This document shows, piece after piece, positions 8,236 through 15,862 of a stretch of 26,151 nt of DNA. The notes beneath the pieces are model-generated. The model was not told where the DNA came from. It saw only the letters and a list, made by a program, of their open reading frames with translations, and did not search any database. Positions within the stretch are counted from its first letter, which is position 1. Each line of letters starts with the position of its first letter. The DNA lies in contig DATNQF010000081.1 of the NCBI GenBank assembly GCA_036702855.1, forward strand, positions 1-26,151. The letters run 5' to 3'. The DNA comes from JACVSF01 sp036702855. GTDB taxonomy: Bacteria > Cyanobacteriota > Cyanobacteriia > Phormidesmidales > Phormidesmidaceae. The position numbers and the translations under genes were made by a program.

Positions 8236-8358
8236 ATGCAGCTCTTTGCAAAAGTTTATATGCACAAAAAATTCAATAAAAGTTGCATGTCAGGATTAAC
8301 AGATTCTCAAATCAAAATTCTGACAGACGCCGTGGGCACCCTAGAAGGGCGCTTTTAA
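8236..8358 (+). CDS. Small 40-aa hypothetical protein with strong ribosome site
   Basis: The ATG at 8236 is preceded by a near-perfect Shine-Dalgarno, AGGAGGT (8220-8226), at 9 nt. The peptide starts basic (Lys-rich to residue 16) and ends with SGLTDSQIKILTDAVGTLEG, which reads as an amphipathic helix. An internal ATG at 8287 would leave only that part. The stop lies 11 nt before the next gene, so it probably starts a three-gene transcript. I do not recognise a family. The strong translation signal is the main support. Confidence 0.5.
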   Translation: MQLFAKVYMHKKFNKSCMSGLTDSQIKILTDAVGTLEGRF

Positions 8359-8369
8359 GATTTCGGATC

Positions 8370-8717
8370 ATGTTCAGCAAACGCAGATTTCAGCCGAAAG
8401 TGGGCACTGTTCCAGATGCCTCAGATCTGAGCCGCCTACAAAGGTTAGTAGCCCAGCAAGACCCTAGCAGCGCCCTGATCACTCGTGTTGAGCTGAAGGA
8501 TGAGGATGCTGCTATCTTCACACTATCAACTCCCTTACTGAAGCAGAACGACCGTGTGAAGCTGGATTTGGCCAAAAACCTTTGGAAGATTTGGGCAAGC
8601 ATTCACAGTCCAGAAAAACCAGATGCCTCAAAAATTGAACTGGTCGGGCCCGAAGGTAATCGGATCGCTAAAAGCAATATTCAGGGTGGCAGCCTGATCA
8701 AGCTAGAAACAAAATAG
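8370..8717 (+). CDS. Hypothetical protein, 115 aa
   Basis: Start placed at ATG 8370. A longer in-frame TTG at 8283 would overlap the preceding small ORF. The protein is soluble, basic at the N-terminus (MFSKRRFQPK), with a beta-rich central and C-terminal part (ITRVELKDEDAAIFTLSTPL and a closing GGSLIKLETK). No catalytic or binding motif is recognisable. Its stop codon is immediately followed by the ATG of the next gene, indicating an operon. Unknown function. Confidence 0.6.
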   Translation: MFSKRRFQPKVGTVPDASDLSRLQRLVAQQDPSSALITRVELKDEDAAIFTLSTPLLKQNDRVKLDLAKNLWKIWASIHSPEKPDASKIELVGPEGNRIAKSNIQGGSLIKLETK

Positions 8718-8933
8718 ATGAGCACTCCGGCCCCAGACACCGACAACGGTGAGCCTACTTCTGATTCTGAGCTGCCAGTTCAGCCTACGTTGAAACAACA
8801 GCTTGAACTGCTAAACACACATTCGCTCTTTACTAGGTGCTGCCCCACTTGTGCAATGCCCATGTCCCAGACTGAGTTAACGAAGGTTAATTGGAGTTGT
8901 GCGTGTGTGCAAGGAAGTGTAGTTAACCCCTAA
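8718..8933 (+). CDS. Small Cys-rich protein, possible zinc-binding, 71 aa
   Basis: The ATG abuts the stop of the previous gene. The N-terminal 23 residues are acidic and low-complexity. The C-terminal half has two cysteine clusters, CCPTC (41-45) and CAC (61-63), spaced like a small zinc ribbon or a redox site. The last 11 bases overlap the 3' end of dnaN on the other strand, so transcripts of this operon and of dnaN are convergent and could form antisense ends. No family recognised. Confidence 0.6.
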   Translation: MSTPAPDTDNGEPTSDSELPVQPTLKQQLELLNTHSLFTRCCPTCAMPMSQTELTKVNWSCACVQGSVVNP

Positions 8934-10059
8934 TCTGGACAGGCATAACTAGGTAGGTCATCTTCAGCTCACCCAGAGGAATGAGTACTGACGGGCTAGT
9001 TGCAGAGTTGCATTGGAACTGCACTTCGTTGCTAGCAAAGGCCTTCAGCCCATCCAAGAGATAGCGGACGTTGAAGGCAATATCAAGATCGTCACCTGTA
9101 ATCTGAGCAGGGATAACTTCGCGGCCACTGCCAACTTCCTGCGCTTCAACAGAGATCGCTAGAGTCTGCTCAGCACTGTTTAACGTTAGCTTGACGATAT
9201 CGTTCTTTTGCCCAGCCAACACTGCAATCCGTTCCAAGCTCGACATGAGCTGGCGGCGCTCCAGAGTCATCTGCCGCACAAACTGCTTCGGCACCAGTTG
9301 ACGGTAGTTGGGATACTGGCCCTCAAGCAGCCGTGTGGTGAGGCGCTGATGGCCTAGCTCGAAGAGAACCTGGGTCTGGTCAAACCTGAGGAAAACAGGG
9401 TCGTTACTGGCGTAGCCTTGCAGCATGCGCTCTAGCTCTCGCAGTGCCTTGGCTGGAACGGTGACATTCATCGCTGCTGCCGAGTTGCCAGAGGCTTTCT
9501 CATCTGCGGCTTGAACAACGGCCAAACGGTGACCATCGGTTGCTGCAAACTCTAGCTGATCTGGTTCAGAGAGCAGGTGAACCCCTGTAAGAACCTGCTT
9601 GGTCTCATCGGAGCTAGTAGCAAATAAGGCTCCTCGTAGCCCTTCTAAAAGCGCTTCAGCCGAAATTTCAGCGGCTTGTCCTCCCTCAACCGTGGGTAAG
9701 GAGGGATAGTCCTCAGCGCTGAGGCCGCGCACCTGATACCGACCAGAAGAGGAGGTTAGCGTTACTGAGGCATCTTCGGGCTCTTCCTCTACGGTGATGT
9801 CTTCTCCGGGCAGACGGGCAACAATGTCTCCTAGGAGCTTAGCGGGCAGAGTCAGCATACCCTCGTCATCAACCTGGGCAGCGAAGCTGGTTTGAATTCC
9901 CATGGCTTCATCAAAGCCAATTAGCGTTACTCGTTGGGTTAGCCCATCTGCATTGATGAGAACGTTGCCCAGTACTGGTCGGCTAGGGCGAGACGGTACC
10001 GCTTTGCTCACAAGAGATAACTGGTTGTTGAGTTCGCTTTGAGAGCAGACAAACTTCAT
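8923..10059 (-). CDS. dnaN: DNA polymerase III beta sliding clamp
   Basis: A 378-aa ring-forming processivity factor that tethers the replicative polymerase to DNA. It starts MKFVCSQSELNNQLSLVSKA and ends with TYLVMPVQIRG, the canonical clamp termini, with three repeated clamp folds between. LPAKLLGDIVARLPGEDI and FAATDGHRLAVV are diagnostic internal segments. ATG 10059 matches the family start; a GTG at 10107 is in frame but adds 16 atypical residues. The start has no clear Shine-Dalgarno of its own, while a consensus one lies 70 nt upstream in front of an overlapping out-of-frame ORF (9983-10123). It follows dnaA and oriC in the same direction. Confidence 0.97.
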   Translation of the reverse strand: MKFVCSQSELNNQLSLVSKAVPSRPSRPVLGNVLINADGLTQRVTLIGFDEAMGIQTSFAAQVDDEGMLTLPAKLLGDIVARLPGEDITVEEEPEDASVTLTSSSGRYQVRGLSAEDYPSLPTVEGGQAAEISAEALLEGLRGALFATSSDETKQVLTGVHLLSEPDQLEFAATDGHRLAVVQAADEKASGNSAAAMNVTVPAKALRELERMLQGYASNDPVFLRFDQTQVLFELGHQRLTTRLLEGQYPNYRQLVPKQFVRQMTLERRQLMSSLERIAVLAGQKNDIVKLTLNSAEQTLAISVEAQEVGSGREVIPAQITGDDLDIAFNVRYLLDGLKAFASNEVQFQCNSATSPSVLIPLGELKMTYLVMPVQIRG

Positions 10060-10123
10060 GGTGCAGTAACGAGATAGGGTTCTGACTCTGGAAGCCGATC
10101 CTAACACCGTTAGGGAGGCACAT
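9983..10123 (-). CDS. Upstream ORF overlapping the dnaN start, 46 aa
   Basis: The ATG at 10123 follows a nine-base consensus Shine-Dalgarno, AAAGGAGGT (10139-10131), at 7 nt, the best in the window. The frame differs from dnaN, runs through the dnaN start at 10059 and stops at 9983. The peptide shows no family resemblance. Either it is a regulatory ORF that limits or couples dnaN translation, or the Shine-Dalgarno is used for another purpose. A DnaA box (10141-10149) lies directly next to it. Confidence 0.35.
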   Translation of the reverse strand: MCLPNGVRIGFQSQNPISLLHHEVCLLSKRTQQPVISCEQSGTVSP

Positions 10124-10140
10124 CAATTCCACCTCCTTTG

Positions 10141-10392
10141 TGTGGAAAACTCTAAGCTGTTCTTTTTTAAAAATTTAAAAGTAGTAGTAGTAGTAGGGGC
10201 TGTGGAATCTGTGGAAATTGCCGGGATCGTCTGAAAATAAAGGATTTGTTTTTAGACAGCCTGTGGAAAACCTGTGGAAAAAAACTGGAGTATTCCACAG
10301 GCACTAGAAACCCCCATTCTGTCTCAACAGAAACCGCTTAGTTATCCCGATCTTTTGGCCTCTTTTCCACAAGTTTTCCACAGTTTTCCACA
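10141..10392. other. oriC: Chromosomal replication origin (oriC) candidate
   Basis: The dnaA-dnaN intergenic region holds nine DnaA-box-like 9-mers of the cyanobacterial type TTTTCCACA. Reverse orientation: 10141-10149, 10201-10209, 10210-10218, 10262-10270, 10273-10281. Forward: 10291-10299, 10363-10371, 10374-10382, 10384-10392. Six are exact TTTTCCACA on one strand; the others differ at one to three positions in the 5' half. The forward three are spaced 10-11 bp, placing them on one helix face. An AT-rich tract and a trinucleotide run adjoin the reverse boxes. This is the expected place and composition for cyanobacterial oriC. Confidence 0.9.
10161..10218 (-). other. Basal unwinding element: AT tract, DnaA-trio array, GC spacer, DnaA boxes
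   Basis: Read on the minus strand the order is two DnaA boxes (10218-10201), a GC-rich GCCCC, five CTA trinucleotides (10196-10182), then an AT-only run TTTTAAATTTTTAAAAAA. This is the Bacillus basal-unwinding architecture, in which 3'-GAT-5' trios guide DnaA onto single-stranded DNA beside an AT-rich unwinding region. Here the trios are perfect and uninterrupted. Confidence 0.7.
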
Positions 10393-10458
10393 GGCCAAAA
10401 TGTTGGGTTAGGGAAAACTTAATGTTTTGACAATCTAGATTGGATCTCCAGAAAGGTA

Positions 10459-10486
10459 CAAAAAAAGACCAGCTTTGTGCCGGTCT
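10459..10486 (-). terminator. Intrinsic terminator of dnaA
   Basis: In the minus-strand RNA an 8-bp stem, AGACCGGC/GCTGGTCT with one G-U pair and loop ACAAA (10486-10466), is followed by seven U. It lies 65 nt after the dnaA stop and before the DnaA boxes, so it would keep dnaA transcription out of oriC and imply a separate dnaN promoter. Confidence 0.85.
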
Positions 10487-10550
10487 AGATACTTGAAAAG
10501 GATCCTTGTTAGGAATTGACTGAATTGTTGCTAGCTAATCGACTGGGCGT

Positions 10551-11939
10551 TTAGATCCGGTTAGATAGACTAATGCGATCGCTAATTTGTCGAATCGTCT
10601 GGGCCAAGCTCATATCACGCTTGATCACCTGAGCAATTTTGTCGCAGCTATACATAACGGTCGTGTGATCTTTGCCGCCAAAGACTTCACCAATTTTGGG
10701 CAGGCTCAAGTCAGTGTGCTGGCGCATTAGGTACATCCCTACTTGCCTGGCTAAGCTAATCTCACGGCGGCGAGAGTTGCCTTTAAGCTCATCAATAGAG
10801 ACATTAAACATCTCAGCGACAGCGCTAATGACGGAATTGGGAGAAGCATCAATTTTCTCCACAGGTGGGTTAAGCACTGGCATGAGGTTGTCTACCGTCA
10901 TCGGTAAACCCGAAATGGAGGTATATGCGATCGCACGAATCAACGCGCCCTCCAACTCTCGAATGTTAGAGGTGTAGGCTGAGGCAATATACTCAATAGC
11001 TTCGCGAGGGATTCTAACGTTCTCGTACTCCGCCTTTTTCTGCAAAATGGCCATGCGAGTTTCAAAATCGGGCGGCTGAATGTCGGCAATTAACCCCATC
11101 GAGAAACGGGAACACAACCGCTCTTGCAGCCGAGGAATTTGGTTAGGGGGGCGATCAGAGGCCAATACAATTTGTTTACCTGCCTCGTGCAGCGTATTGA
11201 AGGTGTGGAAAAACTCTTCCTGGGTGTATTCCTTCCCCTCAATAAACTGAATATCGTCCACTAGCAGCACATCAACCTCCCGGTAATGTTCCCGGAAAGT
11301 CTGCATACTGTCCTTGCGAATCGCTGTGATTAGGTCATTGGTAAACTGCTCAGTCGAGACATACGACACTCGCGCCCTGGCATCAATTTCAATGCGGTAG
11401 TGACCAATGGCTTGCATCAAGTGGGTTTTGCCAAGGCCTACCCCGCCGCAAAGAAAGAGGGGGTTGAACTCCCGCCCTGGAGACTCAGCCACGGCCAGCG
11501 AAGCCGCGTGCGCCATTCGATTATTGGCCCCTACGACAAATCGGGAGAAGACAGCTTTGGGATTGAGTTCGTTGTAACGGCGACTGGTAGAAGAGCTAAT
11601 GGGTTCATTCTGGCGGGGCAGGGAGGCTGGTGTGGGCCAAGCCACATCACTCTGAACTGCGGTCATCACTGTTTCCCCACTGGGGCCATCGCTACTGACC
11701 GTCACTTGAATCTCGATGGGTTTGCCTAAAATGTCGTTAACGACCCCAGCAATTGTCTCGACATAATGCTTTTGGAGCCAGTTGCGGGCAAAGGGATTCG
11801 GGGTTGAGATGACGAGTGCGTTCTCATTTAAGGACTGAACGCGGGCAGGTTTGATCCAGGTTTCAAACGTGGGTCGGCTGAGCTGTGTTTGTAATCGGTT
11901 GAGCACTTCTTCCCAAAGCCCATCCAAAGCCTTCTCCAC
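10551..11939 (-). CDS. dnaA: Chromosomal replication initiator DnaA
   Basis: AAA+ ATPase that binds DnaA boxes and opens oriC; 462 aa, normal length. Domain I (about 1-80) opens LWEEVLNRLQTQLSRPTFETW. Linker II is short. Domain III has Walker A GGVGLGKTH (165-173), Walker B LLVDD (225-229) and a CSRF sensor/arginine-finger region near 266-280. Domain IV carries the DNA-binding signature GGKDHTTVMYS (421-431). The start is GTG at 11939, with GGAGG 6 nt upstream. The bases TGTGGAGAA across the start codon are one mismatch from a DnaA box, so the protein may repress its own gene. Confidence 0.98.
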   Translation of the reverse strand: MEKALDGLWEEVLNRLQTQLSRPTFETWIKPARVQSLNENALVISTPNPFARNWLQKHYVETIAGVVNDILGKPIEIQVTVSSDGPSGETVMTAVQSDVAWPTPASLPRQNEPISSSTSRRYNELNPKAVFSRFVVGANNRMAHAASLAVAESPGREFNPLFLCGGVGLGKTHLMQAIGHYRIEIDARARVSYVSTEQFTNDLITAIRKDSMQTFREHYREVDVLLVDDIQFIEGKEYTQEEFFHTFNTLHEAGKQIVLASDRPPNQIPRLQERLCSRFSMGLIADIQPPDFETRMAILQKKAEYENVRIPREAIEYIASAYTSNIRELEGALIRAIAYTSISGLPMTVDNLMPVLNPPVEKIDASPNSVISAVAEMFNVSIDELKGNSRRREISLARQVGMYLMRQHTDLSLPKIGEVFGGKDHTTVMYSCDKIAQVIKRDMSLAQTIRQISDRISLSNRI

Positions 11940-12443
11940 AGCAAACCTCCGAAATGAGTAGCCCTCTGTTTGTCCGCCAAATCAATTCCAACCCTCTCCC
12001 TCTCAGGGTTTTTCCCGTATCCGCTGATATCTTAGGACTTACTAGCGTACTAGATATAGGCGCAAAGCATAGGAATTGATGCCCTATCTGGTGTGGAATC
12101 CTGACATCTGAAGGGGTCTTAACGACAAAACTTGGGGCGTAGACCCAGTACTAACCTTAAACATGTAGCCATGAAGAGGACTCTTATCACTCAGGTTGAG
12201 ACTACATTTGCAGATGTCCTAATGCCAGAATCCTCACGGGCCGGAACTCCCTTAGCCATCTTACGGTCAGGAATACTGAAAGGGAAATGGTTCTGATGGG
12301 AGATGCTACTGCCACAAGCCTAGCTCTCCACCCATCGTGTAGAGGATTCGTTACGTTAGGGGTGAGGCCTCCTGAGAGATCCCGTGCCCTTGTAGCCTGG
12401 CCCCCCTGGTAGATGATTTTCAGTGAGCGTGAGCAGTCGATTC
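11940..12443. other. Divergent intergenic region dnaA / hhoA-like gene
   Basis: About 500 bases without a convincing gene. A DnaA-box-like TGTGGAATC at 12092-12100 is identical to the oriC box at 10201-10209. ATGTAG/CTACAT (6 bp) flanks 12163-12206. A 41-codon plus-strand ORF (12171-12296) has no ribosome site. I find no confident promoter hexamer pair. The length leaves room for long leaders on both sides or a small RNA. Confidence 0.5.
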
Positions 12444-13697
12444 ATGTCCTACAACACTCGTAATCAACACCCCTATTCTGAACGGTCCCCTGAGCCACCT
12501 GTTGAGCACTCTAGGCCCCGATCAAGCTGGCGGCAGTTTGTCACTTACGGTCTATTGACGCTAACGAGCACTGGCACCATTGTTTTAGCCAGTCGCACCC
12601 TCCCTTCCAATGCCAGCCTGCAAGAACCAACCTTGATCAGTCAGAGCACTGGACGATTGCTTACTGGACAATCTAGTAGCTTCATTGCTGATGCGGCAGA
12701 TCGGGTTGGGCCTGCGGTGGTACGCATTGACTCAGCTCGAACAGTAGTCCAGCGGACTCCCAGCATTTTTAATGATCCCTTCTTCCGCGAGTTTTTTGGT
12801 GAACTCGGTGCGGGAGGCCCACCGACAACCCGGGTTGAGCGTGGAACGGGGTCGGGCTTTATCGTCGATGCCAACGGGGTAATTTTGACCAATGCCCACG
12901 TGGTTGAGGGGGCTGATCAGGTCATTGTGGCTCTCAAGGATGGTCGTGAGTTTCGCGGTACGGTCGTAGGAGCGGACTCAGTGACCGATGTTGCTGTTAT
13001 CCGAGTGGAAGCTCAGGGCCTACCCACGGTAACGCTAGGGAATTCTGAAAACTTACGCCCTGGTGAGTGGGCGATCGCAATTGGCAACCCCCTGGGTCTG
13101 GATAATACTGTCACTGCTGGCATCATCAGTGCGACGGGACGCAGCAGCGCGCAAATCCGGGTTCCTGATAAGCGGGTTAACTTCATTCAAACGGATGCTG
13201 CAATCAACCCAGGTAACTCCGGTGGGCCGCTGCTGAACGAGCGCGGTGAAGTCATCGGTATGAACACAGCCATTATCGGGGGTGCTCAAGGGTTAGGTTT
13301 TGCCATTCCCATTACCACCGCCCGTCAAATTGCAGATGAACTGATTGCTAAGGGATATGCTGAGCACCCTTATTTAGGGCTGCAAATGCGAACCCTCACC
13401 CCAGAGGTCAGAGATGTGGTGAACAGCGATCGCCGCAACAACATTCGCATTCGGGCAAATCAGGGGGTATTGGTCTTGGGCATATTACCCAACTCTCCGG
13501 CGGCTCAAGCAGGAATTCGACCGGGCGACGTCATTCAACAAATGAATGGGCAAGCCGTTACCACTGCTGAGGCTGTGCAGAATGTGGTTCAGAACAGCAC
13601 TATTGGTCAGCCTGTCCCGCTGGTACTTGACCGTAGTGGGCAGTCTGTAACCGTCAGCGTTCGTCCGGCCTCTCTCCCAGCCCAGGCACAGCGGTAA
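12444..13697 (+). CDS. HhoA/HhoB/HtrA-type Deg serine protease with PDZ domain
   Basis: Periplasmic or thylakoid-lumenal protein-quality-control protease, 417 aa. Residues about 30-52 are a hydrophobic signal or anchor. The trypsin-like domain has the full catalytic triad: His152 (ILTNAHVV), Asp182 (VTDVAVI) and Ser259 (NPGNSGGPLL). One PDZ domain occupies the C-terminus (PNSPAAQAGIRPGDVIQQMN), the arrangement of cyanobacterial Deg proteins HtrA, HhoA and HhoB; which of the three cannot be decided here. Start ATG 12444 is preferred; GTG at 12423 is in frame but also lacks a ribosome site. Confidence 0.93.
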   Translation: MSYNTRNQHPYSERSPEPPVEHSRPRSSWRQFVTYGLLTLTSTGTIVLASRTLPSNASLQEPTLISQSTGRLLTGQSSSFIADAADRVGPAVVRIDSARTVVQRTPSIFNDPFFREFFGELGAGGPPTTRVERGTGSGFIVDANGVILTNAHVVEGADQVIVALKDGREFRGTVVGADSVTDVAVIRVEAQGLPTVTLGNSENLRPGEWAIAIGNPLGLDNTVTAGIISATGRSSAQIRVPDKRVNFIQTDAAINPGNSGGPLLNERGEVIGMNTAIIGGAQGLGFAIPITTARQIADELIAKGYAEHPYLGLQMRTLTPEVRDVVNSDRRNNIRIRANQGVLVLGILPNSPAAQAGIRPGDVIQQMNGQAVTTAEAVQNVVQNSTIGQPVPLVLDRSGQSVTVSVRPASLPAQAQR

Positions 13698-13706
13698 GCA
13701 TTAAAC

Positions 13707-13732
13707 TTTGGAGTAAACGTTTGGAGTAAACG
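13707..13732. repeat. 13-bp tandem duplication
   Basis: TTTGGAGTAAACG occurs twice head to tail just after the protease stop. A GC-rich inverted repeat (CGCGG at 13731, CCGCG at 13757) follows and overlaps the end of the next, convergent gene. Possibly a recent slippage event at a terminator region. Confidence 0.6.
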
Positions 13733-13753
13733 CGGTTGGCTTGGGTCATCGGG

Positions 13754-14779
13754 TCAGCCGCGTAGATTTGCGATCGCACGCTCGACATCCAAGCCGAGAA
13801 ACCGATCAAGCGGTAAATACATCCAGTAGAGCGAGGATTGGGGTTGCTGTCCGGTCTTTTGAAACCCCAAAGCGGCTGCTAATGACTCATAGCTGGGGTG
13901 AATAATCAGCGTATGGAGGTCGCAGAGATTGGGAAAATCCTGCTGCATTTGCCGTAGGGTTTCTTGCACGCAGTGCAGAAACAGCCCTTGGTAACTGTGG
14001 TAGCTTGGCTCGATCATCCAACTGCGCACATAGACCGAAACACAGTTGGGATCGCCTGGCAGAGCCATTTTGAAGGGATCGACCTCAGCTAAAGTACTCA
14101 AGTGCAGCCCCTTATTCGGCGATCCAAAAAAGAGTGCCTCTGATTCTGCTGCTGTCGGATACAGCAGAAAGAAGCCGACTGGGTTGAGGGTGTCGCAGCG
14201 CCGCAGCACTCGCATACCGCCGCTGTACTGCTTAGCCCAGCTCCGTAGGAGTTGAACAATGCGGTGGGGCAGGGTCTCAGTGCTGTGATTCATCCAGTTG
14301 TAGTTAGCCGCTAGCAAATTTGCAACTGGAATGGCATCACAGCGGGGATCAAAAGCATCAACCTTTACCTCAACTTTCGTCTCTGCTCTAGTCCCAGCAG
14401 GTCGTTCAGCAATTTCGGGAATCGGCTGTACTTCAATGAGTGTAGTATTGCCATCAAAATGTTTTGTGATCAGCCCTAGGGCGGCTAGCTTATCGAGCAT
14501 CATGCCAGCGGCGCGATCGCTCCCCTGCTCCTTGTCGTTGTAAAACAGTTCAGCCGCCTCCCGCAGTGTGCAACTAACTGGTCCAACTACTGGCTCTAAC
14601 GGCTGCATTGGTGGTTTTGTCTGGCCCCCAACACGCTTCTGCTTCACCCATAAATAGACCCACAGTCGCACAAAACACTCGGCCCGCACCCGCGTTACCC
14701 CAACCCGCTGAATCAATCGGGAAACCATCTGTTGCTGCTGGTCGGGCGGCAGCCATTGGTTTAACTGCTCTGCATCCAT
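13754..14779 (-). CDS. Conserved hypothetical: winged-helix-like N-terminus, GNAT-like C-terminus
   Basis: A 341-aa soluble protein. Residues about 1-135 look helical and winged-helix-like, with a LREAAELFYNDKEQG and MMLDKLAALGLITKHFDGN pattern. After a charged linker (about 136-165), residues about 195-325 resemble an acetyltransferase fold: beta strands around VGFFLLYP, a long helix after SYQGLFLHCVQETLRQMQ, and the terminal pattern LIIHPSYESLAAALGFQKTG that recalls the GNAT motif B region. The classical acetyl-CoA loop is not obvious, so activity is uncertain. It may sense or modify something but has no informative neighbours. Confidence 0.6.
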   Translation of the reverse strand: MDAEQLNQWLPPDQQQQMVSRLIQRVGVTRVRAECFVRLWVYLWVKQKRVGGQTKPPMQPLEPVVGPVSCTLREAAELFYNDKEQGSDRAAGMMLDKLAALGLITKHFDGNTTLIEVQPIPEIAERPAGTRAETKVEVKVDAFDPRCDAIPVANLLAANYNWMNHSTETLPHRIVQLLRSWAKQYSGGMRVLRRCDTLNPVGFFLLYPTAAESEALFFGSPNKGLHLSTLAEVDPFKMALPGDPNCVSVYVRSWMIEPSYHSYQGLFLHCVQETLRQMQQDFPNLCDLHTLIIHPSYESLAAALGFQKTGQQPQSSLYWMYLPLDRFLGLDVERAIANLRG

Positions 14780-14942
14780 CGCATTTGGGGGGAAAGAGCT
14801 TCGATCTTACTTCACCCTACTTCAGGGTGGTTCACCTTCCTTCGCCCTCCTCGCTGGGCTTGGGCCTGCTCGTTGGAGCCTCACCGCTGGGCTTGTCACA
14901 ATGCAAGAGTCTCCCACGGAAATGAATTACGAGGACGTCATT

Positions 14943-15233
14943 ATGAGCAGCAAAAACGTCAACACCCCGGTTGTTCATACAACTGCTTGGATTGCCCAAA
15001 CCTGGTTATCTTTTGTCATTGCCCTGACAGCTACCTCGATCGGCATTCTCTATATGCCCATGAATGCTTGGATGAAGGGGTATCTGGGTATGGGTATGCT
15101 GTTTTCTGTAGGCTCCACCATTAGCTTGTCAAAGACGCTACGAGATGTAGAAGAGTCTAAGCGGATGCTAAGCCGCATTGATGAGGCTAAATTGGAGCGC
15201 TTGCTGGCCGAGTACGACCCATTCAAAAAATAA
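14943..15233 (+). CDS. YiaA/YiaB-like two-helix membrane protein
   Basis: A 96-aa membrane protein. Two hydrophobic spans are visible: WLSFVIALTATSIGILYM and GYLGMGMLFSVGSTISLSK, followed by a charged helix ending DEAKLERLLAEYDPFKK. This matches the YiaAB two-helix domain family of unknown function. ATG 14943 is chosen because GAGGA lies 7 nt upstream; an upstream in-frame ATG at 14901 adds 14 unlike residues. Def follows 77 nt downstream in the same direction. Confidence 0.85.
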   Translation: MSSKNVNTPVVHTTAWIAQTWLSFVIALTATSIGILYMPMNAWMKGYLGMGMLFSVGSTISLSKTLRDVEESKRMLSRIDEAKLERLLAEYDPFKK

Positions 15234-15310
15234 AAGCAACTGCTATAGATAGTAGGAAGCGAGACTGTGTGCACCGCTACTTTGCAGCTCCCAGGGATCA
15301 AATTTGAGCC

Positions 15311-15847
15311 ATGACTACCGAACGCCCTATCATCCAACTAGGTAATCCCCTTCTACGTCAGCCCGCACAGCCAATTACATCCCTTGAAGAGGCTAGTGTT
15401 CAGCAACTAATTGACGATCTCCTGGCGACTGTCCAAGTCTCTAATGGTGTGGGTATTGCTGCGCCTCAGGTGGGTCAATCGCTTTGTCTGCTGATTGTCG
15501 CTTCTCGGCCCAATCCTCGCTATCCGAGTGCGCCTGAGATGGCTCCTACAGCTTTAATTAATCCCCGAATGCTAACTCACTCTGACGAGCGCGTGAAAGG
15601 CTGGGAGGGATGTCTGAGCGTCCCTGGCATTCGAGGTTTGGTTCCACGATACCGGGAAGTTGAAATCGAGTATTTAGATCGCTACGGCAAGTCGCAGCGG
15701 GTGGTATGGACGGACTTCATAGCTCGCATCTTTCAACATGAAGCAGACCACCTGGAGGGCAAGGTGTTTCTAGACCGTGTGGAAAGCACAGCTGACTTAA
15801 TGACTGAGCAGGAATACGCAGCCAGAGTTTTAGGACAATCGAGCTAG
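15311..15847 (+). CDS. def: Peptide deformylase
   Basis: Metalloenzyme removing the N-formyl group from nascent chains, 178 aa. All three motifs are intact: GVGIAAPQVG (46-55), EGCLSVPG (99-106, Cys101 binds metal) and HEADH (143-147, two metal His and catalytic Glu). The VFLDRV ending of motif 3 and its length fit type-1-like deformylases. The ATG has no strong Shine-Dalgarno. The gene converges with the collagen-like gene, 15 nt between stops. Confidence 0.96.
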   Translation: MTTERPIIQLGNPLLRQPAQPITSLEEASVQQLIDDLLATVQVSNGVGIAAPQVGQSLCLLIVASRPNPRYPSAPEMAPTALINPRMLTHSDERVKGWEGCLSVPGIRGLVPRYREVEIEYLDRYGKSQRVVWTDFIARIFQHEADHLEGKVFLDRVESTADLMTEQEYAARVLGQSS

Positions 15848-15862
15848 TTGAATGGCAGCGGC

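Noticed and set aside
10060..10107. GTG-initiated extension of dnaN
   Set aside because: Adds 16 residues absent from the typical clamp N-terminus MKF; the consensus SD nearby is spaced for ATG 10123, not this GTG.
12171..12296. 41-codon plus-strand ORF between dnaA and the protease gene
   Set aside because: No ribosome site, no recognisable motif and ordinary length for chance; kept only as a remark in the intergenic entry.
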